Assembly: GCA_949743955.1 (NCBI GenBank)
Contig: CATJVQ010000026.1
Coordinates: forward strand, 62,001-126,000
Direction: 5' to 3'
DNA from: an uncultured Oscillospiraceae bacterium
Lineage (GTDB): Bacteria > Bacillota > Clostridia > Oscillospirales > Ruminococcaceae
Length of the DNA: 64,000 nucleotides
Shown here: positions 1 to 9,240 of the stretch, piece after piece
How positions within the stretch are numbered: the first letter of the stretch is position 1
How the letters are laid out: every line of letters starts with the position of its first letter
Notes under the pieces: model-generated
Seen by the model: the letters and a program-made list of their open reading frames with translations, nothing else
Told to the model about the DNA's origin: nothing
Database searches by the model: none
Program-made: the position numbers and the translations under genes

Positions 1-656
1 TAGCGCAGCGCCCCCGAAAGGCGTTCCCCGTCCATACCGCCTAGGATGGCCCCCATCCCGCATGACGCCCGGATGAGCGCCCCGGTCTTGAGAGCGTGCG
101 TCTCGTGCAGGAGCGCTCCGTCCCGGGCGCCGCTCTCCTCCGCCTGCAAATCGAGTGCCTGCCCGCCGACCATGCCGTCGCACCCGGCGCTCTGTGCCAG
201 AAGCCGGAGCGCCTGCACCGCGCGCTCAGCCCCCACGGCTGCCATATCGCAGTCGCGCAGCGCGCTCTCGAAAGCGAGGGTCAGAAGCGCGTCGCCCGCG
301 AGCAAGGCGCACCACTCGCCGTAGCGCACATGGCAGGAGGGCTTGCCCCGGCGCAGGACATCGTCGTCCATACAGGGCAGATCGTCGTGAATGAGCGAAT
401 AGGCATGAACTTCCTCCACCGCCGCCGCGAAGGGTAGCGCACGGCGCCACTCCCCGCACCCCAGCCGGCAGAACTCCAGGCACAGCATCGCCCGCAGGCG
501 CTTGCCCGCTCCGAGAAGCGAATACCCCATCGCCTCAATCAGCACACTGTAGTGCCCGCGCTCTCCGCCCGGCGCGCCGAGCGAACGCTCCAGCTGCCCC
601 TCGACTGCCCGCACGTATTCCTCCTGCCGCGCCTTAAAGCACGCTCCTTCATTCAT
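1..656 (-). CDS. ispA: Polyprenyl (farnesyl/geranyl) diphosphate synthase, 3' end truncated by window edge
   Basis: Reverse-strand frame from ATG at 656 reads MNEGACFKARQEEYVRAVEGQLERSLG...LIHDDLPCMDDDVLRRGKPS (DDxxD-type motif); adjacent to xseB. Confidence 0.88.
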   Translation of the reverse strand, partial: MNEGACFKARQEEYVRAVEGQLERSLGAPGGERGHYSVLIEAMGYSLLGAGKRLRAMLCLEFCRLGCGEWRRALPFAAAVEEVHAYSLIHDDLPCMDDDVLRRGKPSCHVRYGEWCALLAGDALLTLAFESALRDCDMAAVGAERAVQALRLLAQSAGCDGMVGGQALDLQAEESGARDGALLHETHALKTGALIRASCGMGAILGGMDGERLSGALR

Positions 657-891
657 TCACTTTTTCCTCCGCCGATCCCTTATTCTTTTCACTTTCCAGC
701 GTTTCAATCCGAAGCTCTGCGCGCTCAATGCACTTCTGGCAGAAGTCGATGAGCCTTGCGCTGCGCTCGTAGAGCTCGATGCTCTCCTCAAGCGCTATAT
801 CCTGCGCGGACATCCGCCGGGTATATTCGTCCAGCAGCGCATATGCTTCCTCAAATGAGGACGGCTGCGCCGCCTTTTCCTTCTCCGCCAT
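649..891 (-). CDS. xseB: Exodeoxyribonuclease VII small subunit
   Basis: 80 aa; SFEEAYALLDEYTRRMSAQDIALEESIELYERSARLI; directly downstream of xseA. Confidence 0.92.
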   Translation of the reverse strand: MAEKEKAAQPSSFEEAYALLDEYTRRMSAQDIALEESIELYERSARLIDFCQKCIERAELRIETLESEKNKGSAEEKVNE

Positions 892-892
892 C

Positions 893-2125
893 TCAGTCTC
901 CGCCCCTTTCTGTACTGCTCCCGCCGTATTGCACCACCGTTTCGGCCACGGCTCCTACCTCACCGTCAGAGAGCCGCGCCGTGAAGCGCGTTCCAGGCGG
1001 GAGGGAATCCACGGAGCGCAGGGCGCGCCCGTCCCGGAGGAGGACGCCGTAGCCGCGCGTGAGGATGGACAGGGGCGAGAGCGACTGCGCGAGCCTCGCC
1101 ATCGACAGGACAGCGTTTTTCCGCACCGAAACCGTATGCGTCCACGCCCCTTGCATACGCTCCCTGCATACATCCACCTGTTTCTTCATTTGCAGAAGCC
1201 GCGCCCGGGGGGACGCCGCCTCCTTCCGCCTCGCCTGCATCTCCAGTGCGTGGCGGGCCGACTGGATCCGGCGCTGCGTCCCCTCCCGGAGGGATGCGCC
1301 CGCCGCGTCCAGATGCAGAAGCACCTCCCGTGCGTCGGGCACGGCCAGCTCCGCCGCGGCCGACGGGGTCGGCGCGCGCAGGTCGGCCACAAAATCCGCG
1401 ATGGTGAAATCCGTCTCGTGCCCCACGGCGGAGATCACCGGCACCTTGCATGCGTAAATCGCGCGGGCGAGGGTTTCGTCATTAAACCCCCACAGGTCCT
1501 CAATCGAGCCGCCCCCGCGCCCGACAATGATGACATCGCACACACCCAGCGCCTCAAGCGCGCAGAGGCCCTGCCGGACAGAATTCCCCGCGTCCTCCCC
1601 CTGCACGGTGGCCGGCGCGAGGATGACGCGGCACAGCGGCCAGCGCCGCCCGAGGATGTTGCACAGATCCTGTATGGCCGCGCCCGTCGGGGACGTGACA
1701 ATCCCCACAACGCGCGGAAAACGCGGCAGCGGGCACTTGCGGGCGGCATCGAAGAGCCCCTCCGCCGCCAGCTTCGCCTTTAACTGCTCGTAGGCGAGGT
1801 ACAGAGCGCCTGTCCCGTCCGGGATCATCTCACGGACGTAGAGCTGATAACTGCCGTCACGCTCATAGAGAGACACCGTGCACCGGACAACCACCTTCAT
1901 CCCGTTTTCCGGCGCAAAGCGCAGGGACGCGGCGTATGAGCGGAACAGCACCGCCCGGACGGCAGCCGCACTGTCCTTGAGTACAAAATAGATGTGCCCG
2001 GAGCGCTGGTTGCGGTTAAAGTTGGAAATTTCCCCCGACACCAGCAGATCCCGGAGCTTTTCGTCCCCCTCGAGCTTCGACTTGACGTAGCCGTTCAGGC
2101 GCGAGACGGGGACCGGCCGGCTCAC
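893..2125 (-). CDS. xseA: Exodeoxyribonuclease VII large subunit
   Basis: OB-fold N-terminus (VSGEISNFNRNQRSGHIYFVLKD) and catalytic core GIVTSPTGAAIQD...GRGGGSIEDLWGFNDE. Confidence 0.95.
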   Translation of the reverse strand: MSRPVPVSRLNGYVKSKLEGDEKLRDLLVSGEISNFNRNQRSGHIYFVLKDSAAAVRAVLFRSYAASLRFAPENGMKVVVRCTVSLYERDGSYQLYVREMIPDGTGALYLAYEQLKAKLAAEGLFDAARKCPLPRFPRVVGIVTSPTGAAIQDLCNILGRRWPLCRVILAPATVQGEDAGNSVRQGLCALEALGVCDVIIVGRGGGSIEDLWGFNDETLARAIYACKVPVISAVGHETDFTIADFVADLRAPTPSAAAELAVPDAREVLLHLDAAGASLREGTQRRIQSARHALEMQARRKEAASPRARLLQMKKQVDVCRERMQGAWTHTVSVRKNAVLSMARLAQSLSPLSILTRGYGVLLRDGRALRSVDSLPPGTRFTARLSDGEVGAVAETVVQYGGSSTERGGD

Positions 2126-3057
2126 AGCACGCCTCCCCGCAGCGCAGCCAGCACGGCGAGCCCTGCGGCGTTATCGCCGGAAAATTCCGGCGCGGCGAAG
2201 AAGCCCCCATACTTTTTCCCCAGTCGCTCGCGGATATAGTCCGAGGACATCACGCCGCCCGCATAGACAACGGGCAGCTCGCCGTATTCCCGCATGGCGT
2301 ACTGCGTCATATAGTCGGCCGCGGCGCAGATATACTCGAGACAGCAGCGCGCCACCTCCTCCGCGGGCACCCCTTGCCGGAGCATGGCCGAGCACTTATT
2401 TTCCACTCCGGAGAGAGAGACATCCCCCCCTTTGACAGCGGGAGAGGCGCGGAATTCCGTGTCGCTCTGGCCGGCCAGAGCAGAGAGGGCCTCCCCCGCC
2501 GGGAAGCGCAGCCCCAGCATGCGCCCCACCCGGTCGACAGCCTGTCCGGCCTTCAGATCGAGCGATCCGGCGATCCGTTTGACCTCAAAAACCTGCTCCC
2601 CCCCAGGGGAGACGAATAGGCACTCCGTCGTTCCGCCGGAAAAGTGGAAGCAGATAAACGGCTTGTGTACCAGATCGAGCCGCCCAGTGGAGTAGAGCGC
2701 GGCGCCGATGTGCCCGACCTGATGGGAAAACGCATAAAATGGGACGCCGGCGCTCGCCGCCACGGCACGCGCCGCGCAGGCCCCCACGAGAAAGCAGGGC
2801 ATGTAGCTGCCCTCAGCGTCCCGTGGGCGAACCGACGCACCCACCGCCGCAAGTCCTGTCTTTCCGAACGCGGAAAAGCACGCCTCCGTAAGCTCCGGAA
2901 GCTGGCGCGTATGGTCGAAGACCGCCTCGCTCTGGCGCAGCCCCACTTCCCCCTCCTCCACCGAGAGCAGGCGCTTCTGCTGCACCAGACGCTCTCCGTC
3001 ATAGAGTGCGCACGAGGTGGTGTAGTTGCTCGTATCCATTCCCAGACAGCACGTCAA
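2122..3057 (-). CDS. TsaD/Kae1-family (peptidase M22-like) paralog
   Basis: MDTSNYTTSCALYDG ATPase motif and SHQVGH metal-ligand-like motif; distinct from canonical tsaD at 40009; TTG start. Confidence 0.8.
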   Translation of the reverse strand: MTCCLGMDTSNYTTSCALYDGERLVQQKRLLSVEEGEVGLRQSEAVFDHTRQLPELTEACFSAFGKTGLAAVGASVRPRDAEGSYMPCFLVGACAARAVAASAGVPFYAFSHQVGHIGAALYSTGRLDLVHKPFICFHFSGGTTECLFVSPGGEQVFEVKRIAGSLDLKAGQAVDRVGRMLGLRFPAGEALSALAGQSDTEFRASPAVKGGDVSLSGVENKCSAMLRQGVPAEEVARCCLEYICAAADYMTQYAMREYGELPVVYAGGVMSSDYIRERLGKKYGGFFAAPEFSGDNAAGLAVLAALRGGVL

Positions 3058-3121
3058 TCGTTTTCCCTCCCGTCACCGAAAAAGTTACTCACAGTCATTA
3101 TACACGCTTCCCCCGATGAAG

Positions 3122-4714
3122 TCACCCCCCAAGCTGTAAATTTTCCGTTTTTGACATCAGATAGAGCTTGTAATCGACTGAATCCGTCAGCGCCTGGAAG
3201 CTGGCGTTGATGATGTCCGTCGAGACGCCCACCGTCGTCCAGGTCTGCGCGCCGTCGGTCGTCTCGATGAGGACGCGCACCTTCGCCGCCGTCGCGCGCC
3301 CGGGCTCCATCACGCGCACCTTGTAGTCGATGAGGTGTATCCCGCAGACGGCCGGATAGAACACCTCGAGCGCCTTGCGCAGCGCGCAGTCCAGCGCATT
3401 GACGGGGCCCTCCCCCTCCGCGGCGGTGATCTCCGTCCGTTCGTCCACGCGCACCTTCACCAGTGCCGACGAGAGCCGGCTCACGCCTGAATCCATCCGT
3501 TCGCCGATGATCTTAAACAGCTCCACGCTGTACGGCGCCCGAAACAGCCCCAGCGCCCCGAGGACACAGAGCTCAAAGCTGGCCGTGGCGGACTCGAACT
3601 GATACCCCTCGTGCTCGAGGCGCTTGAGCATATCCATGAGCTTCGCCGTCTCCGGGCTCTCCTTTTCGAGCCACGGCGCGATGCCGTGCACCTTGCGTAA
3701 AAGCGAAGCACGCCCGCTCATTTCAGAGAGGAGCATCTCCCGCTCGTTGCCCACGGCGGCCGGGTCGATGTGCTCAAACGACGCCGGGCATTTTTCCACT
3801 GCCGCGATGTGCATCCCGCCCTTGTGGGCGAACGCGCCGCGCCCGACATAGGGCAGCCCCGGCGCGGGGACCACGTTGGACACCTCCCCGATGTAGCGGG
3901 CCACAGCCGTGAGCTCCGGCAGGCTCTCGGGCGGGACGCAGGAAAGCCCCAGCTTCAGCTGTAAGCTCGGGATGATAGCCGAAAGGTTCGCATTGCCGCA
4001 CCGCTCGCCGAAGCCGAGGAATGTCCCCTGCACCTGCACAGCTCCCGCCCGCACAGCCGCGATGCTCCCCGCGACAGCACAGCCTATATCGTCGTGGCAG
4101 TGGACACCGATGATATCCCCGAAGCGCTCCGCCGCTTTCCGGACGGCGGCAGCCATTTCCTCCGGGAAGGTGCCGCCGTTCGTGTCGCACAGCACAAGGC
4201 GCGACGCGCCCGCCTCCTTCGCCGTGCGCAGGACCTCAAAGGCGTAGTCCTCATCGGCGGCGAAGCCGTCGAAGAAGTGCTCCGCGTCGAAGAAGACCGC
4301 GCGCCCCTTTTCACGGAAAAAGCGGAGCGTATCCCTTATCATGCGCAGGTTCTCCTCCGCCGTGACACCGAGGATCACCTCCGCCTGAAAGCGCGACGCC
4401 TTGCCGAATATGGCGACAGTATCCGTCCCCGCCTCGAGGAGCTTTTGGCAGAGCGGATCGGTTTCGGGCGCGTGGGATCGGTGGTGGGTGGATCCGAACG
4501 CCACCAGCTCCGCCCTCTCCAGCCGCAGCCCCTTCGCCCGCTCGAAAAACTCCATGTCCTTCGGGTTCGATGTCGGGTTCCCCGCCTCGATATAGCGCAC
4601 GCCAAAGCGGTCGAGCGCCCGCACAATGTTCAGCTTGTCCACCACCGTGAACGCGATTTTCCGCGCCTGCGCACCGTCGCGCAGGGTGGAATCAAAAATC
4701 TCAACCGGTCTCAA
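3122..4714 (-). CDS. cimA: Citramalate synthase (alpha-IPM/homocitrate synthase family)
   Basis: LRPVEIFDSTLRDGAQARKIAFTVVDKLNIVRALDRFGVRYIEAGNP; start re-called to TTG at 4714 behind AAAGGAGAG; the ORF-track start at 4819 adds an unlikely leader. Confidence 0.85.
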   Translation of the reverse strand: MRPVEIFDSTLRDGAQARKIAFTVVDKLNIVRALDRFGVRYIEAGNPTSNPKDMEFFERAKGLRLERAELVAFGSTHHRSHAPETDPLCQKLLEAGTDTVAIFGKASRFQAEVILGVTAEENLRMIRDTLRFFREKGRAVFFDAEHFFDGFAADEDYAFEVLRTAKEAGASRLVLCDTNGGTFPEEMAAAVRKAAERFGDIIGVHCHDDIGCAVAGSIAAVRAGAVQVQGTFLGFGERCGNANLSAIIPSLQLKLGLSCVPPESLPELTAVARYIGEVSNVVPAPGLPYVGRGAFAHKGGMHIAAVEKCPASFEHIDPAAVGNEREMLLSEMSGRASLLRKVHGIAPWLEKESPETAKLMDMLKRLEHEGYQFESATASFELCVLGALGLFRAPYSVELFKIIGERMDSGVSRLSSALVKVRVDERTEITAAEGEGPVNALDCALRKALEVFYPAVCGIHLIDYKVRVMEPGRATAAKVRVLIETTDGAQTWTTVGVSTDIINASFQALTDSVDYKLYLMSKTENLQLGG

Positions 4715-4828
4715 ACAGCTCTCTCCTTTCGGCGCCTCATGCTCATCCCCGATTAAACCGCAGAGATCCGGGCCGCAAAAATCCCCATTCCTGGAGCCCA
4801 CGGCCCGGACGCTTCTCAAAAATCAGTA

Positions 4829-6268
4829 TCAGACCGCTACTTCGCCGGCCTCGTGCAGGCAGTCCGGATTCGCAAGCAGGATGGGCCGCACCCGCTCCTC
4901 CAGGAACTCCTCCACCTGCTTCGGCGCACGGCCGACAAAGTCTTCGGGGCGCAGCAGTGCGTCGAGCTCCCCGCGTGTCAGGCCGAAGAGCGGATCCGCC
5001 GCGATGCGCTCGAGGAGATCGTTCTCCCCGCCCTCCTCCTTGACAACGGCCGCCGCCGCCACCGAGTGCTGGCGCAGGCGTTCGTGGAGCGCCTGCCGGT
5101 CGCCGCCCTTCTTGACAGCGCGCATCATGATATTTTCTGTCGCCATGAACGGCAGCTCCCGCATCAGGCGGCTGCGCACCACCTTCGGATAGACGACGAT
5201 ACCGTCGCAGACATTGATGAGGAGATTCAGAATCGCGTCCACGCCGAGGAATGCCTCCGCTATGGCCAGGCGCTTGTTGGCGCTGTCGTCGAGCGTGCGC
5301 TCGAACCACTGGGTACCGGCTGTCATGGCGGGGTTGAGCGCCTCAATGATCACATAGCGGGAAAGGGATGTGATGCGTTCGCAGCGCATCGGGTTGCGCT
5401 TATAGGGCATCGCGGAGGAGCCGATCTGCCCCTTCTCAAACGGCTCCTCCATCTCCTTGAAGTTCGCCAGAAGGCGCATGTCGCAGCTAAACTTCATCGC
5501 GCTCTGCGCAATGCCGGAGAGGGCGGAAGCCACCTGATAGTCCACCTTGCGCGAATACGTCTGCCCCGATACGGCCACCGAGGAGCGGAAGCCCATCTCC
5601 TCACAGATCAGGTGGTCCAATTCGCGGATCTTCTGCTCGTCGCCGTCGAAGAGCGTCAGGAAGCTTGCCTGCGTGCCTGTCGTCCCCTTGATGCCGCGCA
5701 GTTCCAGCCGTTCAATGCGGTGCTCCACCTCCTCCAGATCGTAGAGGAACTCGTAGAGCCAGAGCGTGGCGCGCTTGCCGGCGGTGGTGGGCTGCGCCGG
5801 CTGCAAGTGTGTATACGCCAGCGCGGGCAGATCCTTATACTTCTCCGCAAACGAGGCTAGGAGCCCTATCACTGTAATCAGCTTGCGCCGCACGAGCCGG
5901 AGCGCCTGCGCCATGATGATGACATCTGTATTGTCCCCCACGAAGCAGCTTGTCGCCCCGAGGTGGATGATCCCCTTCGCCGCCGGGCACTGCACGCCGT
6001 AGGCGTAGACATGGCTCATCACGTCGTGGCGGCACTCGCGCTCCCGGGCCCGGGCCACATCGTAGTTAATGTCCTCCGCGTGCGCCTCCAATTCGGCGAT
6101 CTGCTCGTCCGTAATCGGAAGCCCCAGCTTCTTCTCCCCCTTGGCCAGCGCTATCCAAAGCCGCCGCCAAGTGCGGAACTTCATATCCGCCGAAAAGAGG
6201 AACTGCATCTCCTTGCTCGCGTACCGGGTGGAAAACGGACTTTCATACCCTTCCGTCGTCGCGCTCAT
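4829..6268 (-). CDS. purB: Adenylosuccinate lyase
   Basis: Signature SSAMPYKRNPMRCE; start re-called to ATG 6268 (MSATTEGYESPFSTRYAS) with GGAGG upstream. Confidence 0.93.
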   Translation of the reverse strand: MSATTEGYESPFSTRYASKEMQFLFSADMKFRTWRRLWIALAKGEKKLGLPITDEQIAELEAHAEDINYDVARARERECRHDVMSHVYAYGVQCPAAKGIIHLGATSCFVGDNTDVIIMAQALRLVRRKLITVIGLLASFAEKYKDLPALAYTHLQPAQPTTAGKRATLWLYEFLYDLEEVEHRIERLELRGIKGTTGTQASFLTLFDGDEQKIRELDHLICEEMGFRSSVAVSGQTYSRKVDYQVASALSGIAQSAMKFSCDMRLLANFKEMEEPFEKGQIGSSAMPYKRNPMRCERITSLSRYVIIEALNPAMTAGTQWFERTLDDSANKRLAIAEAFLGVDAILNLLINVCDGIVVYPKVVRSRLMRELPFMATENIMMRAVKKGGDRQALHERLRQHSVAAAAVVKEEGGENDLLERIAADPLFGLTRGELDALLRPEDFVGRAPKQVEEFLEERVRPILLANPDCLHEAGEVAV

Positions 6269-6297
6269 CTGTTCTGCCTCCTTATTTTTCCACTTAC

Positions 6298-7104
6298 TTA
6301 ATAGCGTACAAAATGGAACCGTTCGTCCAGCCACTCGATGCTCAGCGGCACCCACGCGGCGTTGTGCCGGTCGGATGAATCCACACCCTGCGTGCAGATG
6401 GACATCCCATGCTCTCCCGCCGCGAACAGATGGCACTCAAACGGCACACCGTTTTTCTGGAGAGCCGAGATGAACAGCATCGAATTCTCCACCGGGACAC
6501 TCTCGTCCGTGACCGTGTGCCACAGGTAGGCGGGGACTGTCTCCTTCGTCACCTGTTTTTCGAGGGAGAAGAACGCGCGCAGGTCCTCATCGTCCCCGCA
6601 CAGGTTCTCTATCGACCCGCCGTGGAAATAGGCGGGGTCGGAGGTGATCACCGGGTAGGAGAGGATCATCGCGTCCGGCCGACAGGCGCGCCCGTATGGC
6701 AGCTTCTCACTCCCCCAGTGCACCCCCAGCGACGCGGCCAGATGTCCGCCCGCCGAAAAGCCGCAGACAGCGATCCTCTCCGGATCAACGCCCCACTCGG
6801 CCGCCCTTTCACGCACAGTGGCAACCGCTTCGGCCACCTCCATGAGCGGGCGCATCTTCAGAGGGCCACGGCTTCCGTCCTCCCCGGCGGTGGTGTACTC
6901 AAGAACGAACGTGTTGTACCCGGCCGCGGAGAACTGCGCGGCCACCGGATCCGCCTCGCGCGCGGAACGGTAGGCATACGCCCCGCCCGGGATGACGATG
7001 ACGCACGGGCGCTCCATGCGCTGCGGCATCTTCGGTGTCGGCTCATAGAGAAGGCCCTGCGCCGCGGCTCCGCCATTCCCGAGATCCAGTGTTACGTGTT
7101 TCAA
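6298..7104 (-). CDS. Alpha/beta hydrolase (acetyl-esterase/BD-FAE-like)
   Basis: VIVIPGGAYAYRS oxyanion motif, GFSAGGHLA nucleophile elbow. Confidence 0.8.
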   Translation of the reverse strand: MKHVTLDLGNGGAAAQGLLYEPTPKMPQRMERPCVIVIPGGAYAYRSAREADPVAAQFSAAGYNTFVLEYTTAGEDGSRGPLKMRPLMEVAEAVATVRERAAEWGVDPERIAVCGFSAGGHLAASLGVHWGSEKLPYGRACRPDAMILSYPVITSDPAYFHGGSIENLCGDDEDLRAFFSLEKQVTKETVPAYLWHTVTDESVPVENSMLFISALQKNGVPFECHLFAAGEHGMSICTQGVDSSDRHNAAWVPLSIEWLDERFHFVRY

Positions 7105-7198
7105 GACAGCTCACTCCTTTTATATATTACCGTAGCTTTGCTTACGGCGATATGCTATACTGATACCCAAAACAGCAGGAGGGGTATGATTGCTTTGA

Positions 7199-7588
7199 GT
7201 CGGAATCTATGTCAGGAACAGCCTAAAGGCGGCCGAACGGTATCAGTCGGCCTTCGGCCTGGAGCTGGGGTATCCTGTGCTGAATGAAGACGGCACCTTC
7301 TATCCCGCGGAGCTGTTAAAAGGCGGCCTCGGGGTCTGCGCCGTTGTGGAAGCGAAGGAGCCGAAGCAGCCAGAAGGGAACCCCGTCGAGCTCGGGTTTA
7401 CCTTTGAAACGCGCGGCAAGCCTGAGCACGCGCTTTCGGTTTTAAGCCGCGGCGGCACGGTGACGCTGGAACCGTGCGAACCGCCTTGGAACCCCTGCGC
7501 GGCGGCTGTAACGGACTGCTTTGGGGTGAACTGGTTCCTCTCCCTGCCGCAGCACAGGCCGCCCGAAGACTGGGTGCCGGAAACGTAA
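7199..7588 (+). pseudogene. VOC (glyoxalase/PhnB-like) family protein with no in-frame start (possible N-terminal frameshift)
   Basis: Frame from 7199 reads VGIYVRNSLKAAERYQSAFGLELGYPVLNEDGTFYPAELLKGG..., but TGA lies directly upstream and the RBS-preceded ATG at 7186 is in another frame. Confidence 0.55.
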
Positions 7589-7643
7589 CCGTCAAAGATT
7601 GCTCCCGTTTTCCGTCTGTAAAAAAATCTCAGACCGAAAAAAA

Positions 7644-7683
7644 GCTGCCGCCGGCAAAGCGCAGGGGCTTGCCGGCGGGCAGC
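7644..7683 (-). terminator. Intrinsic terminator of the 7791-8243 gene
   Basis: GCTGCCCGCCGGCAA...TTGCCGGCGGCAGC stem on minus strand followed by TTTTTTT. Confidence 0.75.
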
Positions 7684-7790
7684 GAAGATCCGTTTGTTTT
7701 ACCATGTATACTCCTATTCAATTAAACCGAACAATCTGCCGGGCGGGAAATCCTTCCTTTCTGTTATCCGCCCCGCAGATTGTCTGCAAT

Positions 7791-8243
7791 TTATTGAAGA
7801 TTCGTATTGGCCGCAGGCTGTACAGACTGCGCTGCGCTTCCCGCAGCGGAGACCTCCTCTTCCTCCGGATCCCCGATTACAGCATACCGGTTAATCCCCT
7901 TAAACAGCAGCAGGGCCAGCACCCCATTGAGGACGGGTGTCACCAGCGTGCCGGTGATGACAAACTCCAAAGCCTGTACGCTCACGTGAGAGAAGACCGA
8001 GAGATAAACAAGATTGAACACAGCCACAGCCGCTTCCGCCACATACCACGCGGTCAGCTCGCCGCGCCGCACCCACGAGGCGTACCGCCGGACGATGAGC
8101 ACCACGCCCGCGAAAATCAGAGCGCCGCGCAGCCCGAACGTCAGAGACGGCAGAGCCGAGTTCCCCATCGCCAGCACGATGATCATCACAATCGACGCGA
8201 GGAAGTTGTTGATGACCATCAGATAGAACATAAATTTTTTCAA
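7791..8243 (-). CDS. Small integral membrane protein of unknown function
   Basis: 150 aa with about four hydrophobic segments; own promoter and terminator candidates. Confidence 0.7.
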   Translation of the reverse strand: MKKFMFYLMVINNFLASIVMIIVLAMGNSALPSLTFGLRGALIFAGVVLIVRRYASWVRRGELTAWYVAEAAVAVFNLVYLSVFSHVSVQALEFVITGTLVTPVLNGVLALLLFKGINRYAVIGDPEEEEVSAAGSAAQSVQPAANTNLQ

Positions 8244-8444
8244 ATTCCAAAACCCCCATAAATCAATGGATGGGACAGGTACAGGACAGCCGGGGCCCTT
8301 TTCCGGTATCCGGACAAAACCGGTTTTGGACCGCCCTCCTGTTCCTCCCCGATTGCGGACTTTGGTTGATTATATCAAAAGCGATAGGTATAACCGGCCA
8401 TGCCCGCAGGGCGGCTGAAACACGCAGACAACCGCCCTGCGGCT

Positions 8445-8473
8445 ATTATAGCATACGGCAAAGAATTTTGCAA
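8445..8473 (-). promoter_or_regulatory. Sigma70-type promoter for 7791-8243 gene
   Basis: Minus strand TTGCAA-N17-TATAAT with TG extended -10. Confidence 0.65.
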
Positions 8474-8488
8474 ATTTTCCGGTTTTTT

Positions 8489-9097
8489 TCACGCGAAAAG
8501 GTCCTCCTCGCGTGTCTCGTCGAGCTCCCCGATCGTGGACGGATCGCCCGTCGCCAAGGCGAGGATGCGGGTATAAAGGTAGAGCGGATCGTTTAAAAAG
8601 CGCCGCTCGACCATCTCGCAGTGTTCACGCGTGGGGAGAGAGAGCGTCAGCCCCATGAGCGGGGTGCCGATGTCTGGAATTTCCAGGGAAATCTCGTAGC
8701 CGTCCGGCGTCTGGCGGATACTGACGTTATTCTCCTTCTTGCGCCGCCCGAGCTTGAGCTGGCGGCGCAGTGCCTCCGAGCACCGGTCCCGCACGGCGGG
8801 CGGCACTGTCTTATAAAAGCGCCGGGCTGTCTCCTCGCCGTAGTCCGTGAGGACATAGATCATCGAGCCCTCCTCCGTTTCCCGGATATGCCCCTGTGAG
8901 AGGAGTTCGGCGACAATCGCGGAAAACTCAAAGTAGTTGACCGTGGCCGTGCGCTGGAACGTGGCGGAAAGCTGGCCGAACGTGACCGGCTCGCCCGCCG
9001 TATACAGCAGGTGGCAGATGAGGAACTTGATTTCAAAATCATTTTTCGGCGATCCGGGAAGGACGCCCGCCGTAAACACTGCGTTGGACTCTTCCAT
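8489..9097 (-). CDS. DUF4364 family protein
   Basis: MEESNAVFTAGVLPGSPKNDFEIKFLICHLLYTAGEPVTFGQLSATF; resembles clostridial DUF4364 winged-helix-like proteins. Confidence 0.75.
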   Translation of the reverse strand: MEESNAVFTAGVLPGSPKNDFEIKFLICHLLYTAGEPVTFGQLSATFQRTATVNYFEFSAIVAELLSQGHIRETEEGSMIYVLTDYGEETARRFYKTVPPAVRDRCSEALRRQLKLGRRKKENNVSIRQTPDGYEISLEIPDIGTPLMGLTLSLPTREHCEMVERRFLNDPLYLYTRILALATGDPSTIGELDETREEDLFA

Positions 9098-9240
9098 TCA
9101 GGCAGCCCCCTTGGAATATGGCGCCCGGACGCGCGTTTCACCAGAATTCACACGGCATTCACAGACCGTTCCCTTTTTCCTGACGTATGCGCTCCGGTAC
9201 GTGGTATACTGATATTACTGAAAACGGAGTGATTGGGAAT

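Noticed and set aside
6268-6436. N-terminal extension of purB (and of cimA 4714-4819, mmdA-like 52094-52196, rluB 54374-54452)
   Set aside because: Extensions overlap upstream genes or leaders and lack family similarity; internal starts have good RBSs
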